Shown: positions 10,195 through 20,989 of the stretch, in pieces
How positions within the stretch are numbered: position 1 is the first letter of the stretch
Layout: each line of letters opens with the position of its first letter
Assembly: GCA_946406115.1 (NCBI GenBank)
Contig: OX291546.1
Location: forward strand, 10,037,019 to 10,101,018
DNA length: 64,000 nt
Reading direction: 5' to 3'
From: Apoda limacodes
Taxonomy: Eukaryota; Arthropoda; Insecta; Lepidoptera; Limacodidae
Notes under the pieces: model-generated
Seen by the model: the letters and a program-made list of their open reading frames with translations, nothing else
Told to the model about the DNA's origin: nothing
The model's database searches: none
Position numbers and translations under genes: made by a program

Positions 10195-10394
10195 ACTATG
10201 CAGTTGGCTGATGCAGCCATTACTGCTCTACCGCGCTTCTGGGGCGACATTCTGAAGGAGTCTCAGCTCATATAGCGCCCAACGCTCAAGGGCTCGGCTT
10301 GGGTTGTCGCTCTTGGGGTCGTCCCTTAGACCAGCGTGAGCCTCGAACCCGAAGTTGAGTCAGCGCCAGGAGGGGAGTTACCCAGTTAGACAAC
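10195..10394. other. GC-rich segment of unknown origin next to a LINE tail
   Basis: Differs in base composition from both sides and is followed at once by a LINE 3' tail, so it may be part of the same insertion. No protein match was recognised on either strand. Confidence 0.3.
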
Positions 10395-10493
10395 ACGCGC
10401 GCAAGTAATGCCCCTAGTGTTACAAGGGGTCATAGACTACAGTGACCGCTGAACAACAGGTGGGTCGAATGTTTGTTTGCCACCTTAGAGGTA
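10395..10493 (+). mobile_element. Jockey-type LINE 3' tail
   Basis: GCCCCTAGTGTTACAAG, CATAGACTACAGTGACCGCT and GGTGGGTCGAATGTTTG match, in order, the 3' untranslated end of the Jockey copy at 13141-14905 (reverse strand there) and the tail at 60190-60289. It is 5'-truncated, as LINE insertions usually are. Confidence 0.65.
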
Positions 10494-11941
10494 CGTCTAT
10501 GGTCCAAACCGTTATATGTCGTAATGTAGGAAACAGTTGTCAAATGTTATGGCAAAATAAAATATTGTACGAAGAAATTGTGAAGTTCGTATTAAATGGT
10601 AACCTAACTAATAATTCAGACTGTTTAGTTTCATTTTTTTATGAATGGCTTGTTTTGCAGAAAATAAGATTTCATTTAACACCTGGCATTGTTGTTTGTA
10701 ATATAAAGCATTTCGACAAATTGAACACATATATTTTACAAGTCATTTCAGTGGCAGTATCAAGTGGAACACACCGGGCGGCGCGGTCGGCACACTGTGT
10801 ATTCACCGCGCTACCAACAGGTGGCAGCAGCATACCTTTACAAAATTTACAGACGCCTTGACGTCAGAAAGCGGCGAATAAAATTAATGATGTTCGCACC
10901 TTAATGACGTTTTACGAAGCCGCTCCATTGTGTTCGTAATACAACAATTATTGAGATCATTTATTAAGTTTATTGATCTTTTAACTTAATCTTTTATTTC
11001 GTAATTTAGCTGAGCGCGAACTCTGAAAAAAACATCTCATATGCGGAGGCATTTTTTGGACTATTTTTGTCATTATACGGCGTGATGTGAGAGGGTCTTT
11101 GAATGTGGAAGCAATTACTGCTCTGCATGTGGTTTCATTATAAGCGACTGCTTCGTTCCATCTAGCGGTGAGGCTATAAGCTTGATAACTACCTACTATG
11201 CTATAAGCATGAATTAAGCGTAGCGTCGCTAGTAACATTACATTAGGTACCTACCAACAACCGCTTCTGGTTTTTGAGCTTCCGTTGGTAAATTGATGTG
11301 GCTATTACGAGCTATTGTTACAATTTAGGTTGCGCACTTTTTATTACATATGTTTTTTTTTACATCATTTGTGTAGTTAGGTTTATTAAGCAAATTGCAT
11401 GTTAAGATCTTAACTTTAATAACGTTTTATGATGAAAACTAAAAGTTGTAGGAAGTTTAGATAGTGTGAGACAGTTTCGAGTATGAAGTTGTAATTAGCT
11501 TACATTTTACAGTTTAGTCGCATTTTTGTCTTTTATGACTTTCTTGATAGGATAGAGTTAAATTGTCGTATGATAGTTTAGGAAATTATAAGTTTAAGTT
11601 AAGCTAAATGTATAGACTATAAGGTAAAGACAGCAAGCTTATAGTGCAACAAAGGTTTGCTGACTCGGTGGTCAAATCTCTAAAAGTCAGTCGCCAAATT
11701 AAAATGCTTTACTTATGCGACAAATACCGACAAACCGTTACACCTTTTTTTTTTCTGAGTCTTACACGTGAACATCAATACCGATATTACTAGAAGTAGC
11801 TATCAGGCTTCCCGTGATCACGGCTAGTACAAGTAGGTCGATTGGTCGTCGAGAAACAAAAAAGTAAATGTTTTGTTTGCGTGTAGCATCCGAAAATTAT
11901 AAAAAGCATTGTGTGTGTAAAAAACGCGATAGTGTAAAAAG
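10494..11941. other. Gene-free stretch
   Basis: The 139-codon open frame 10442-10861 begins inside the LINE tail and is not believed. Positions 10770-10960 are GC-richer, with TGACGTCA (a CRE word) at 10860 and homeodomain/Sox-like words AATTAATGATG and AACAATTATTGAGATC; this could be regulatory. The rest is AT-rich and featureless. Confidence 0.35.
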
Positions 11942-12290
11942 ATAGAAAGAAGAAACACCAAGTTTCTGGGATGCCCATCTTTTACAAAATCTTGGAACTT
12001 AACGTTGCTGGAGATGTCAATACAAAGGATCTCAATTAATTTATTAATTAGTATTCTAATTCTTCCTTTTAGTATTTGTATGTATTTTGATATTGAATAC
12101 ACGGCGCAAACAATACATACATCGTCTATTGTCCCTGCCAGAAGGAAACCTTTGTATTTAAACTACATATATGAATCCTCGGTCCGTAATTGGCTTTGAG
12201 TATTGGTTAAATGGTCTAAGGTAATTGGCAACTTTAATAGTCGAACTCGGTGCCAGATGGACAGGTCAAATGCCTTATTGGCTATAGTAC
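11942..12290 (-). mobile_element. Jockey-type LINE fragment, heavily decayed
   Basis: On the reverse strand 11942-12035 reads ILCIDISSNVKFQDFVKDG followed by PRNLVFL, matching the post-catalytic part of the reverse transcriptase seen at 13680-13810 (LGV-ISS-V-F, SKKLGVL). Near 12226-12275 the words GCAACTTTAATAG and TCGGTGCCAG match 14247-14285 of the better copy. The middle is missing or replaced, so this is an internally deleted remnant about 1 kb from a fuller copy. Confidence 0.6.
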
Positions 12291-12599
12291 CTACTAGAAG
12301 TAGCTAGTACAGATGTGTGTTACTAAAAGATCACCGACAACAAGACGATATGACCCACAAGTAGTTATTCTCAAAGTTATGTAGTTAACAGCTTACGAGT
12401 CGAAAGTTTCACGAGGATTAAAGAAAATAAACATTTTTTGGCTTTTAGCGAGATAGGTAGTTCAAATTATGCCCAGAAGCGGCCCAGAAATCCCTTCAAT
12501 TCATTTCAACAAATAATTCAATAGTTATAATAAATGTACAATCTCATACAAGCTTGTGTTTGTAGTCGCTTCTTATACTTAGTACGTTTGTACAAGTAC
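12291..12599. other. AT-rich spacer
   Basis: CTAGAAGTAGCTA recurs at 11791 and 12294, a short dispersed repeat. Nothing else recognised. Confidence 0.3.
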
Positions 12600-13040
12600 T
12601 TCTCTATCTAACCAAGATATCAGAGTCTTATTATCCCGAGTTTATCTATCAATTCTATCGGAATAGGTACTTCAACATCGTAATTGCTTTAATTGTCAAG
12701 GAACTTACATATACACGGTAAACACGTTCTGCAAAATGGCATCTAACAATGGAAAACGTCGGTATCGAGCAATTGTATGAACGGCAAATAATTTCCCAAT
12801 GACGCAGAAGTATTAGGTTAGGTATAATTTCCTGATCGCGCTTGGTAGTTATGTACCGGGACATATCGGTCGGTAATTCCGTCTTCGGCCACGATCGTTG
12901 AAAACGAGCGCAATTAGATGCAATCGTGTTGAAATTATTGTAATAAGTAAAAAGAATCGATGTTCTATCTAACATCGGCGATCGACGGCGGACGGCGATT
13001 GGTGCACGGACTGCCAATGCGTGTGCGCACGGTATTCGAC
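12600..13040. other. GC-richer non-repeat block, possible regulatory element
   Basis: Contains a perfect 7-base stem CGATGTT-CTATCT-AACATCG at 12958-12977, ATCGACGGCGGACGGCG, and a homeodomain-like GCGCAATTAGATGC. The 120-codon reverse frame 12655-13017 matches no family I know and its composition does not look coding, so it is treated as chance. A conserved non-coding element is possible. Confidence 0.3.
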
Positions 13041-13140
13041 GATAAGGTAATTACCAACCTACCTTTTTTAGGTACCTACCTACTTTCTGTTTAAGATAAT
13101 AAATGTATATTTACAGCTTATTAAATATTTTTTACACTAG

Positions 13141-14905
13141 TTAGGTGTCAAACAAGCTTACGAGCCACCTACCGGTAAGCGGTCACCGTAGTCTATGGAC
13201 GCTTGCAACACCAGGGGTATCACTCGCGCGTTGCCGACCATTCAAAAATCTTATACCTTTTTTCTTGAAGAATTCCAAACTGTAGTCCTTAGAGAAAACC
13301 TTGGCATGATCATTCCACAATTCAAGCGTTCGCGGGAGGAAACATTTCGGTTCTAAAGTATGAGAATGATTTCCCTGTCAATAGTGAGCGGTGCGATGGT
13401 AGATAGTAGCCGTGGGCATCATTTCGAACAATTCCTCACAGAACACATCTCATTGTACAAGCGGTAGAACACACACAGGGAGGCAAAGTCTCTCCTCAGA
13501 CTTAAGGACTCGATACGGCAAGTGAGTTTGGGATCGTCGACAGTTCTTACAGCCCTTCGTAAAACCGAGTCTAATAGGCTAAGCTGGTATCCGGGTGCAC
13601 CCGCCCAAAGAAAACAGTACTCCATACATATGCATACACATGGCCGAACTTGCTTAGTGTAAAGCAGCAACCTTTGCCCCGACGTGAAGTACTGCTTCGC
13701 TCTGTTGGGTACACCAATTTTTTTGGCCGCCAACTTCACCTGGTCTTGAAATGATCTCGGAACTGAACATCGTTGGAGATGTCAACACCAAGGATCCCAA
13801 TGCTCTTGGAGATGGAGAGGGGAGGTTCTGGAATTGTGGGACCACAGTGAATGTGGTTTTCTTAGCGGTGAACGCGCAGACTTGTGTCTTTGTAGGGTTG
13901 AATCGGACCAAGTTTTCCCGTCACCAGTCAGAGACCGTGGACAGACTGATCTTGATTTGAGAGACAAGTTCTCCACGTTTTTCCTCCATAATAGAACGAA
14001 GGATGTTTGCACGGCCCGTGTAATAAGCGTCTCCAGTACTGTCGTCTGCATAGCAAGCAATGTATGTTGTTGATGTCCAACATGTTATTGATATATGCAG
14101 TAGGAACAGCATAGGAGACAGCACAGAGCCCTGCGGGACACCAGCATTAATGTTCATGCTATCAGAGCAACTACCGTCAACTACGGCTTGTATGCGTCTG
14201 CCGGACGATAGGCTAGCCATTTGCACAAACCTTCGGGCTCTCAGTGAGTTGGCAACTTCGATAGAAGACCCCGGTGCCAGTACCGATCGAACGCCTTTGC
14301 TATGGCCAGGCTACATGCTGATGTCTCCCCATGACTCTCAATAGTTAGTGCCCATCGGTGTGCGGGATAGACTATAAGGTCACCATAGTCGAGCGATCGT
14401 GTTGAAATCTATATTGGCGGTTGCTGACCAGGTCGTGTTTTTCTATGTATCCTAGAAGCTGTGTGTTGATCACACGCTTCATCACCTTAGAGTGGAAAAA
14501 GGTAAAAGCAATAGGCCTGTAATTCGATGGATCTGATTTATCGCCCTTTTTGGGCACCGGGTGCACATTCGCAGTCTTCTATGAAGACGAATATTGCCTA
14601 GTGTGATAGGAAAGCGCAAAGAGGCGCGTGAGCACACGACATAACTTAGGAGCGCGCTGCTTAATCACCACTGCTGGTATACCGTCAGGTCCACTCGACT
14701 TATGAGCGTCTAGAGAAAGCAGCGCCAGCCGGACTTCCCGCTGGATTATGGAGATTTCCAGCATGTTCTTACCGCACCACGGTTCTTCGTCGTTCATATT
14801 CGAGTTTGAGGCAAAGAGACTGCCCTGTAGATCGGCTTTCTCTTCCGCACTATGGGCCAAGTCACGATCTGTCATGAGTGCTCTTTGGCAGCTTTAGCAG
14901 GTTAC
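13141..14905 (-). pseudogene. Jockey-type LINE: reverse transcriptase and 3' end, broken
   Basis: Read on the reverse strand from 14905: linker with SSGPDGIPAVVIK (14640-14700), the fingers motif HPVPKKGDKSDPSNYRPIA (14510-14570), VINTQLLGYIEKHDLVSNRQ, GVPQGSVLSP (14120-14150), the catalytic box CYADDS (YADD at 14041-14052), FNPTKTQVCAFTAKK, RQYFTSGQRLLLY-like, RRAVR-VDDPKLTCR, LSLRRDFASLCVFYRLYN, then the 3' untranslated end with ACTACGGTGACCGCTTACC and AAGCTTGTTTG. The endonuclease and 5' end are absent, so it is a 5'-truncated insertion of about 1.8 kb. Several frameshifts and stops (for example between 14060 and 14380) make it non-functional. The catalytic aspartates themselves are kept. 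Jockey is the best family guess; a near relative would look the same. Confidence 0.88.
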
Positions 14906-15767
14906 CAGAAAACACGACTCAATAGAACAATAATACAATTTGCTGACCCGGTGTCAATAATACGAGTATATATCTTCTCTTAAAGACAAAATGGTTATTT
15001 TGTCTAGGTCTTCTAAGTAGAAATTTGACCCAGAAATAAACCAACAGACAATAGTTGTTTTTCTCAAACATGCAATCATATCATAGCTTGCACAAGTTTC
15101 TTTGGGATAAATCATACTTGCAATACAGTACCTATCAGAGACCGACCCGCTATGTTTTATCCGTCCGCTCGAATTCGAATATGAAATTTGAAAATGGAAC
15201 GAATTTTTTTAAACCCGAACATTAATAACTAAAGAGATACCTAACTCATCAAGTTTTATTAAAATTTTGGACAGGCAAAACAAAACAATGCCCCATTGAA
15301 TTTTGAAAAAGAAAAAAAATCGACATTCGAACGCGGCGAATTGGCGACAAAATTACCTAAACTATTTTTATTATAGTCAATACAGATGTCAATAAAATTA
15401 GTTTTTTACACGCATGTTTGAGAAAAGCACTATACAGCCTTGGCTTGTGTACTATATATTGTATTGTCACTTAAGCCCGAAGCTCCGATATCGACGCAGG
15501 AGGCCCGAAGGACGGACATCGAGGTTTTAAAGGAATTTAAAATTAATTTTTAATTTTAAATCAAATTTATCTCTTTATTTTTTGGAAATTATGGTCCACA
15601 TTTTTCAATCATTAAGAAAATTAAAATTTATTTTGTAGGGAACACCAAATTTAATTGTGCAGATTTGTACTTGGCGGGTTTTCATACTTCAGGACTAAAT
15701 AGTTGTAAATTTCCTATATACATAGCTTTTGAGATTTTTATTAGAACAGTTGGTATTGAAATGTAAG
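14906..15767. other. Gene-free stretch
   Basis: Positions 15470-15525 hold a GC-rich patch with GGCCCGAAGGACGGACATCG of unknown origin. Otherwise AT-rich without recognised features. Confidence 0.35.
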
Positions 15768-16078
15768 TACCTGGAAGACCGAGCTCAGCTCGTTTTTTTT
15801 TAACAACGCCACCTATTGTTAAGTAACTTTAGTGTTGCTGTGTCGGTAAACATAATAATATTACTACTCCCCAATAGATGTCAGGAAGAGTCATATGTTT
15901 TATTTTTTCATTGCCTCAAAATACGCATAAAACATCGTTTTCTAAAAATTAAACCTAGCTACATTTATCGCCCCTGAAACCCCTGCATACAAAACTTCAT
16001 GGAAATCGTTGAAGCCGTTTCCGAGATTCAGATTATATATCTATAAATATATATATATACAAGAATTGCTCGTTTAAA
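15768..16078 (-). repeat. Interspersed repeat (GAGCAATTCTTGT…CGAGCTGAGCTCGG), reverse copy
   Basis: On the reverse strand it opens TTTAAACGAGCAATTCTTGT, then an (AT)n run, GAAACGGCTTCAACGATTTCC, GGGTTTCAGGGGCGATAAAT, ATATGACTCTTCCTGACATC, and closes CGAGCTGAGCTCGGTCTTCC. Two direct-strand copies of the same layout are at 55271-55540 and 59881-60162. These are non-coding tails of an unidentified retroelement or a SINE-like family. Confidence 0.75.
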
Positions 16079-16121
16079 GGTATTGGATAGATAGATTAAG
16101 ATTGCTTTATTGGTTGATCCA

Positions 16122-16210
16122 GTGCTTTTCAACCTGTGGGCTGTAACCCCCCGGGACGTCGTAGTCTGGCTCAGTGGGTCGTGGTCACAAGCCAGATAAA
16201 AGTAAAAAGA
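16122..16210 (+). mobile_element. Possible hAT transposon left end
   Basis: CAGTGCTTTTCAACCTGTGGG followed by a C-rich run fits the known hAT terminal style (CAGTGGTTCTCAACC…). No matching right end was found before the MITE at 16679, so only an end fragment or a chance match is supported. Confidence 0.35.
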
Positions 16211-16674
16211 GTTGTATGTACGTCCTTAACTACAACAAAAATTCAACAATGTCAGTGACAAGAATGTGTCTGTTTTTTTTTTAATATTTAATTTAATTAT
16301 ATGTTTTTGAGACGCAAATAATCGAATTATTTTAAAATTGCTGTTTTTTTCCTGTCTAAGATTTTGCCATAACCCTCAAAAACGTTACTTTACATACGTA
16401 TTAGGTAGTCAAAAATGGAACTATCAATTTTTAAGTTTCTTTTTGGCTTTATATAACATTCTTTACTTTTCATCCTGAAGTTCTTATTCGTCGAAATTAT
16501 CTTTTATTTCAGAATGCCATCAGCATGAAAACCCATTAGATTTTCTTACATATTTCACTGTAATTTTGGCAAACAGATACATAACTTATAATATTTTCAA
16601 TTAAAATGTAGTATAAAAATTATTTATCATAAAATTTAATTGCAATGTAAGTATTTAATCTTCTACGAAATAAT
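16211..16674. other. AT-rich stretch, no gene
   Basis: No domain or repeat recognised. Confidence 0.35.
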
Positions 16675-16678
16675 TTAA

Positions 16679-17070
16679 GAGGATACACTTCGCGGTGCTC
16701 CGCAGCGGGCTTCATACAAACGAATTTGTCATTTGTTATTGACATTTACTGATCAAGAACTGTGAAATTTCTTTGTCATAATCCCAAGCCGAATACCTAT
16801 GTCTGTGGTTTTTCCAAAATCTCGTAAAACGTTCTATTAACTAGAAATCTTTTTTAAAACCAATTGTATGAAAAATTAGAATCGTGTATAACTTTTGAAC
16901 TATAAAATTTGATAGAGAAAGGGGACACTGCAGACCTAGATATTTATAAATATCTTCAAGAACATGAACATGTCTTTAAAATTTCGTGGTGTTTGATCGG
17001 CAAGTGCCAAAAACAAATGAGAAATTCGTTTGTAAGAAGCCCGCTGCGAGGCGCCGCGAAGTGTATTCTC
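16679..17070. mobile_element. TTAA-flanked MITE (piggyBac-like)
   Basis: A 392-base element flanked by TTAA at 16675-16678 and 17071-17074. The left terminus GAGGATACACTTCGCGG is mirrored by CCGCGAAGTGTATTCTC, and the inverted homology continues for about 65 bases (GCAGCGGGCTTC, ACAAACGAATTT). TTAA target duplication is typical of the piggyBac superfamily. No transposase, so it is non-autonomous. Open frames crossing it are not genes. Confidence 0.8.
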
Positions 17071-17385
17071 TTAATCAGGGCCGCAGCGAGAAAATCAGGG
17101 CCCGGGAGTATCCATGTGCACGACTTTATTTCGGCGCACGCAACTCCACAAACCAATAGCGCGTTCTCATTGGTCGTTGCTTTTCGGGCGCGAAAATTTG
17201 AAAGGATTGATTTTATGCAAACAGTCAAAATCGTCATTAAAGTGAAGGTTTTTCGGAAAAACCCTTCTTAAAACTGCGGGCCCGGGGGCCCGATATTATG
17301 GTTGATGATATTGTTAACAGTTAAAAGCTATCCTTTTTTCAAAAACTCACGCAGACGAAGTCGCGCTGAGTAGCTAGTTAGTTTA
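17071..17385. other. GC-rich flank and CTAGT-ending repeat tail
   Basis: 17075-17310 holds CAGGGCCCGGGAG near its left and GCGGGCCCGGGGGCCCG near its right edge; they may be ends of a small element but do not pair well. 17345-17381 (ACGCAGACGAAGTCGCGC … TAGCTAGTT) is a solo 3' end of a CTAGT-ending repeat. Confidence 0.4.
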
Positions 17386-17671
17386 TAATATAATATAGTA
17401 CTTACTACACTTATTCAAAGACATACTCTTTCTAGGCCAAAATGGTCATTGTCCTTTGGTTTAGTTATTATTGGTCGTGCTTCACTGATTTTTCAGCACT
17501 GTTGGGAGTAAAAGTTTTAAAATTAATTATCATGGCGTAAAAGTGATACAAGACAAAATTAACTACATCAAAGTAGTTTATCAAGCGAAGACATAATTAT
17601 GTGGAAAGTGACTTTATTATTTATTCCTACCTTAACAGCTCGTCTGGTCAAGTAAAGAAATTCTGTAAGAC
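17386..17671. other. AT-rich spacer
   Basis: Nothing recognised. Confidence 0.3.
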
Positions 17672-17899
17672 AGAGATAGTGATTACCACTACGCGTCGGT
17701 GTCCACGATTCTGATGAGAGCACGTGTGTGGCCCAGGTGTACGGAATCAGCCACGTACATTATGATCCCAGTTACGGCCTACATGAATCCAGCCAAGCCA
17801 CACTCTTGCGGTGGTTTAGGAGTCCAGTCCAGTGATATCCTAGGTGAACACGACCTCTTCGACGCGAATACTGCTCATGCATTGACCACTACGTCCTGA
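17672..17899. other. Coding-like block of unknown identity (possible exon remnant)
   Basis: The block has much more G/C at would-be third positions than the flanks. The forward strand is open for about 75 codons (ESATYIMIPVTAYMNPAKP in it); the reverse strand reads DWTPKPPQECGLAGFM then AVTGIIMYVADSVHLG with two in-frame stops, and is preceded by a good reverse-strand splice acceptor (GGTTTTTCAG at 17896-17905). I do not recognise the protein in either direction. Together with 18118-18262 it may be a decayed gene or gene fragment; strand is undecided. Confidence 0.35.
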
Positions 17900-18117
17900 A
17901 AAACCTTTGTAATCAGGCAAAAAAGGGACAAACATAATGATGAAGAATGCCATTTTAATAAAAAAGTTAGGATATCAAAGTTAAAATTTATATTTTTAGT
18001 ACCTATTAAAAACCGAACGTGCAGTTTGAGAAGATTCCAGGACGAAACCTTAGTGTTACGTAATTATATGTGTCAATTACTTGAGCAACTGCAATGACTA
18101 AGTGTCTCTATGTTGCA

Positions 18118-18262
18118 GGCATCGTGATCACGTACTGGCTATCATGATGCGCTGGATGTTCTCCATTTGCCTGGTACGTGCCTGCGGCAGCGGCATATAG
18201 CCTTCAGCGTAAACCATGTGCGTGCAGACCATATTATGTACCTACCGACATATTGCAGGTAC
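18118..18262. other. Coding-like block of unknown identity (possible exon remnant)
   Basis: Also GC-rich against its surroundings. On the reverse strand it is open as MVYAEGYMPLPQARTRQ and ends in CCA|GTACGT, a near-perfect splice donor, facing the acceptor of the block at 17672-17899 across about 230 bases. On the forward strand it is bounded by TTGCAG and GCAG|GTACTT, also splice-like. Neither reading gives a protein I know, and joining the reverse blocks in phase meets stops. Confidence 0.35.
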
Positions 18263-18709
18263 TTACATTTTGAATTCGGATTTGCGGATAACTGCTGCTG
18301 TGTAAAAAAATTAAAAGGTTATATTTACATGCTACTTAGTTCTTACTTTTACGTTTAACTATTTTTTAAATATTATTTAGGAAATATGTTATAAGACATA
18401 TTGTGTAAAGAAATCAGGGTTTCTACCTACTTCTGTTTGAAAGATAGAGCCCTGTAAAACTCAGTCAGATAGAGAGCGTAATTTTTAGGACGTAACGTAA
18501 CTTTAGGAGCCAATAATTCGCCAATTCGCAAAAACAATCTGTTCATCTTTTAGTTTAGAATAATGGGACGTAAGGTACCCTTGAAATATGTTTAATTAAT
18601 TTCATTCTGTTGGTGATCAGACAATTTCCTGAAAAACTGATGCAAATAGGGCCAAAATATACTGTGTATATTTGTGTATATATATGGTGTGCCATACGAA
18701 CGCCCGGAC

Positions 18710-20030
18710 GGAAGGACATGATTTATCTATAAGGGTTCCGTTTATGCTATGTCTGTCCATCTTGTGGGTGACCGGCCACCAGCACGCTTCCTTGTATCAT
18801 TCCAATAAGCTTTGGTTGCGGATGATATGTTCAAACATCCTTGCACGATCGACGAAAGTCTTTGTTTGATGTGAAGTACTTTTAAAAGAGAAGTTAGAGC
18901 GGTTGACAGTCCAATTTATCCTCTTCTCTCTCTCTCTCTCTCTAGGCAATCTTTATAACAGAAAATAGGATATATTTAAGTTCTCGTTAAGCAAACCTTG
19001 GTGTTTTTACTTATGCAGCGATCTTCCGTATATTCGTAAGCTTTTCCATGGTAAGTCATGTCGTCACAGCATACCGTCTTTTGATTTCTTCTTCGGAACT
19101 TTCAGCATTTGTGATTGTAGATCCCTGGAAGATGCACCTTGGATAACTTGGAACTGGTTTTTTTTAGAAGCAAAAAATCTGCTTATGATTCGGTTAGATA
19201 ATAAACAAGAAACGGTAGAGAGAGTCAATCACCAGCCTAAGTTTTGAAATTCTAATGGGACAGCAGCTGTACTGTCTTCGTTTTAAACAGTACTTCCCAT
19301 AGCTTTTGTGCAATCGGTGTCAAAAGCTTTAAGAAAATTCATAAATTAAATAACAGCTGGTTATTATAAATATATATATAATAAATAAACAGGATCTCAC
19401 GCGTCTTATGGTGGTAATCTATTCGCGTGTTGACAAAACCAACCCTTTCCTTTGACAAAGCTGGATTGTTCTTCAGCAATCTCCTGCCTTATGGCCTATA
19501 AATACCTCATATATGTGTTTAGTGCATTACGAAGGACCTTGCCAGCGAGGGATACCTGAGATATTAGACGTAAATTGTTATATTTTTTAGTTGAGCCTTT
19601 TTTATGGGGCGGGATGTACAAGGAATGCGACTAATCTCAAGGCCACTCTCCCGTATTACATATTTGCAGACAGATATAGTGTATGATATCCAAACCATCA
19701 TCCTCAATAGTCTTAAATATTTCTATAGGAATTTTTTGAGCACATGCAGCCTTGTGACGCCGCAGGCCTCCACTTCTGCTCTCAATATAGTAGGTTCTTA
19801 TTTTGTGGGCATTGCGTACTCAGGTTCACGGCCCAATAATCTTTGATTATCCATAACAAGAACTTGCAATAATTCTCCCCAGACTTTCACAGCTTAAGAT
19901 TACGATAAGAGTTCTCTATTGCCCAGGAATTTGTTTTGAACTGTCTCGTTTGTTCGATGCATGTGGAGATCCATAATTTCCAATTTCTGAAGGTTCTATT
20001 CTAGTTAATCGGACATAAGAGAGTATAAGA
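18710..20030 (-). pseudogene. Decayed non-LTR retrotransposon (RT and C-terminus)
   Basis: Reverse-strand pieces in three frames follow one LINE polyprotein in order: LKTIEDDGLDIIHYICLQI (about 19665-19725), WSHSLFIP-like and a YRLISLIS-like fingers motif (about 19570-19600), AEEQSSFVKGKG (about 19445-19480), FLKAFDT (about 19325-19345), SSEEEIKRR (about 19085-19110), and MFEHIIRNQSLLE with a PTRWTD-like match (about 18760-18840). The segment that should carry the YADD catalytic box is missing. Many stops and frameshifts are present. The motif style resembles the group with SLISHASK and GTREQI motifs (RTE/BovB-like or L1-like); the clade is uncertain. Confidence 0.7.
18924..18943. repeat. (TC)n microsatellite
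   Basis: About ten TC units inside the LINE remnant. Confidence 0.9.
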
Positions 20031-20654
20031 AATAACCTGGGCCCTGCCTTAACTAACTTATGGCTGAGAATAAATAGCTAAATCTATTCGCAATAAATAT
20101 ATATGTATATAGGTACTAAAACTGAATTATGACCACGGTTGCTGTCAAATAAAATTGTATTGAATAAAAACAACCGGATGTCGTTTTAGTTCAATTTTAT
20201 TACAATTAGACATAATGGTTTGCGGTTTCACCCACCCTTAAATGCTTTAGCAAAATGGTGCGTCGGCGCAGGTCGCAAATAAAGTTTAACAAACGAGCCG
20301 TAATGACCCGTAATTCGTAAATAATATGTGTCACAATAATTTTGAGCAAACTGGAATGTTTGGATGGGCTCTTCCGGAACATTTAGGGTACTGGAATGTT
20401 TTATGTAAATTCCGTATAAAAATACTGATTAATATCTAATCTTAATTTTGAATGTTTTCATGAGAAAATGGGTATATTGCTGTCAAGCTGGTGAATTACG
20501 ATTAATGGGACATACATAAAACCACCATCAATACGTGAGGCATTTTTTTTGATTTTTTGGAAATAAATTTCTAATTAGAACAATTAAAATCGTGACGTCA
20601 TACAAATACACATTGTCCAAATATTAAGATATTACATTCCACTTATCTATATTT
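20031..20654. other. Gene-free stretch
   Basis: AT-rich, nothing recognised apart from short homopolymers. Confidence 0.35.
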
Positions 20655-20895
20655 GTCGGCTCTGTAGCTCAGTGGGTAATGACCCGACTGCTGAATCGAG
20701 GGGCGTGGGTTCGATCCCCGCACAAGACAAACATTTTATTATTTGTGTATTTCTTGAGACTGGGTGTTTTCTACGTATATTATATATATATTTACAAAAA
20801 AGAGTTTATATATGCATTTGAATCCGTTTTTGGTATCCATGACGTATGCTTTGCTTACTTTGGGACCAGACGGCGCTGTGTGTAATGTTCAAAAA
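20655..20895 (+). mobile_element. tRNA-derived SINE
   Basis: The head has a polymerase III A box (TAGCTCAGTGGGTA) and B box (GGTTCGATCCC), but the acceptor arms do not pair, so it is not a working tRNA. The body (AGACTGGGTGTTTTC, GGGACCAGACGGCGCTGTGTG) is shared with 32682-32938 and, reversed, 57138-57410. Transcribed by RNA polymerase III in active families and copied by a partner LINE. Confidence 0.85.
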
Positions 20896-20989
20896 TATTT
20901 TCATTTTTAAGCTATAGCCATAGCTTTTATCGCAGGCTTTGATCACGGCGACCGATTCAAGAAATTCCGTAACGAAAAAACTTAACAAT

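Noticed and set aside
10442..10861. 139-codon forward open frame
   Set aside because: It starts inside a Jockey 3' tail, and its sequence shows no domain or coding-like composition.
12655..13017. 120-codon reverse open frame
   Set aside because: No family resemblance; composition does not favour this frame. Kept only as a possible regulatory block.
16909..17271. 120-codon forward open frame
   Set aside because: Crosses the right arm of the TTAA MITE and the flank beyond it.
17075..17310. Small element bounded by GGGCCCGGG words
   Set aside because: The two words do not form convincing terminal repeats and no target duplication was seen.
20655..20735. Functional tRNA gene
   Set aside because: A and B boxes are present, but the acceptor stem does not pair and the SINE body continues; the same holds at 32682 and 57410.
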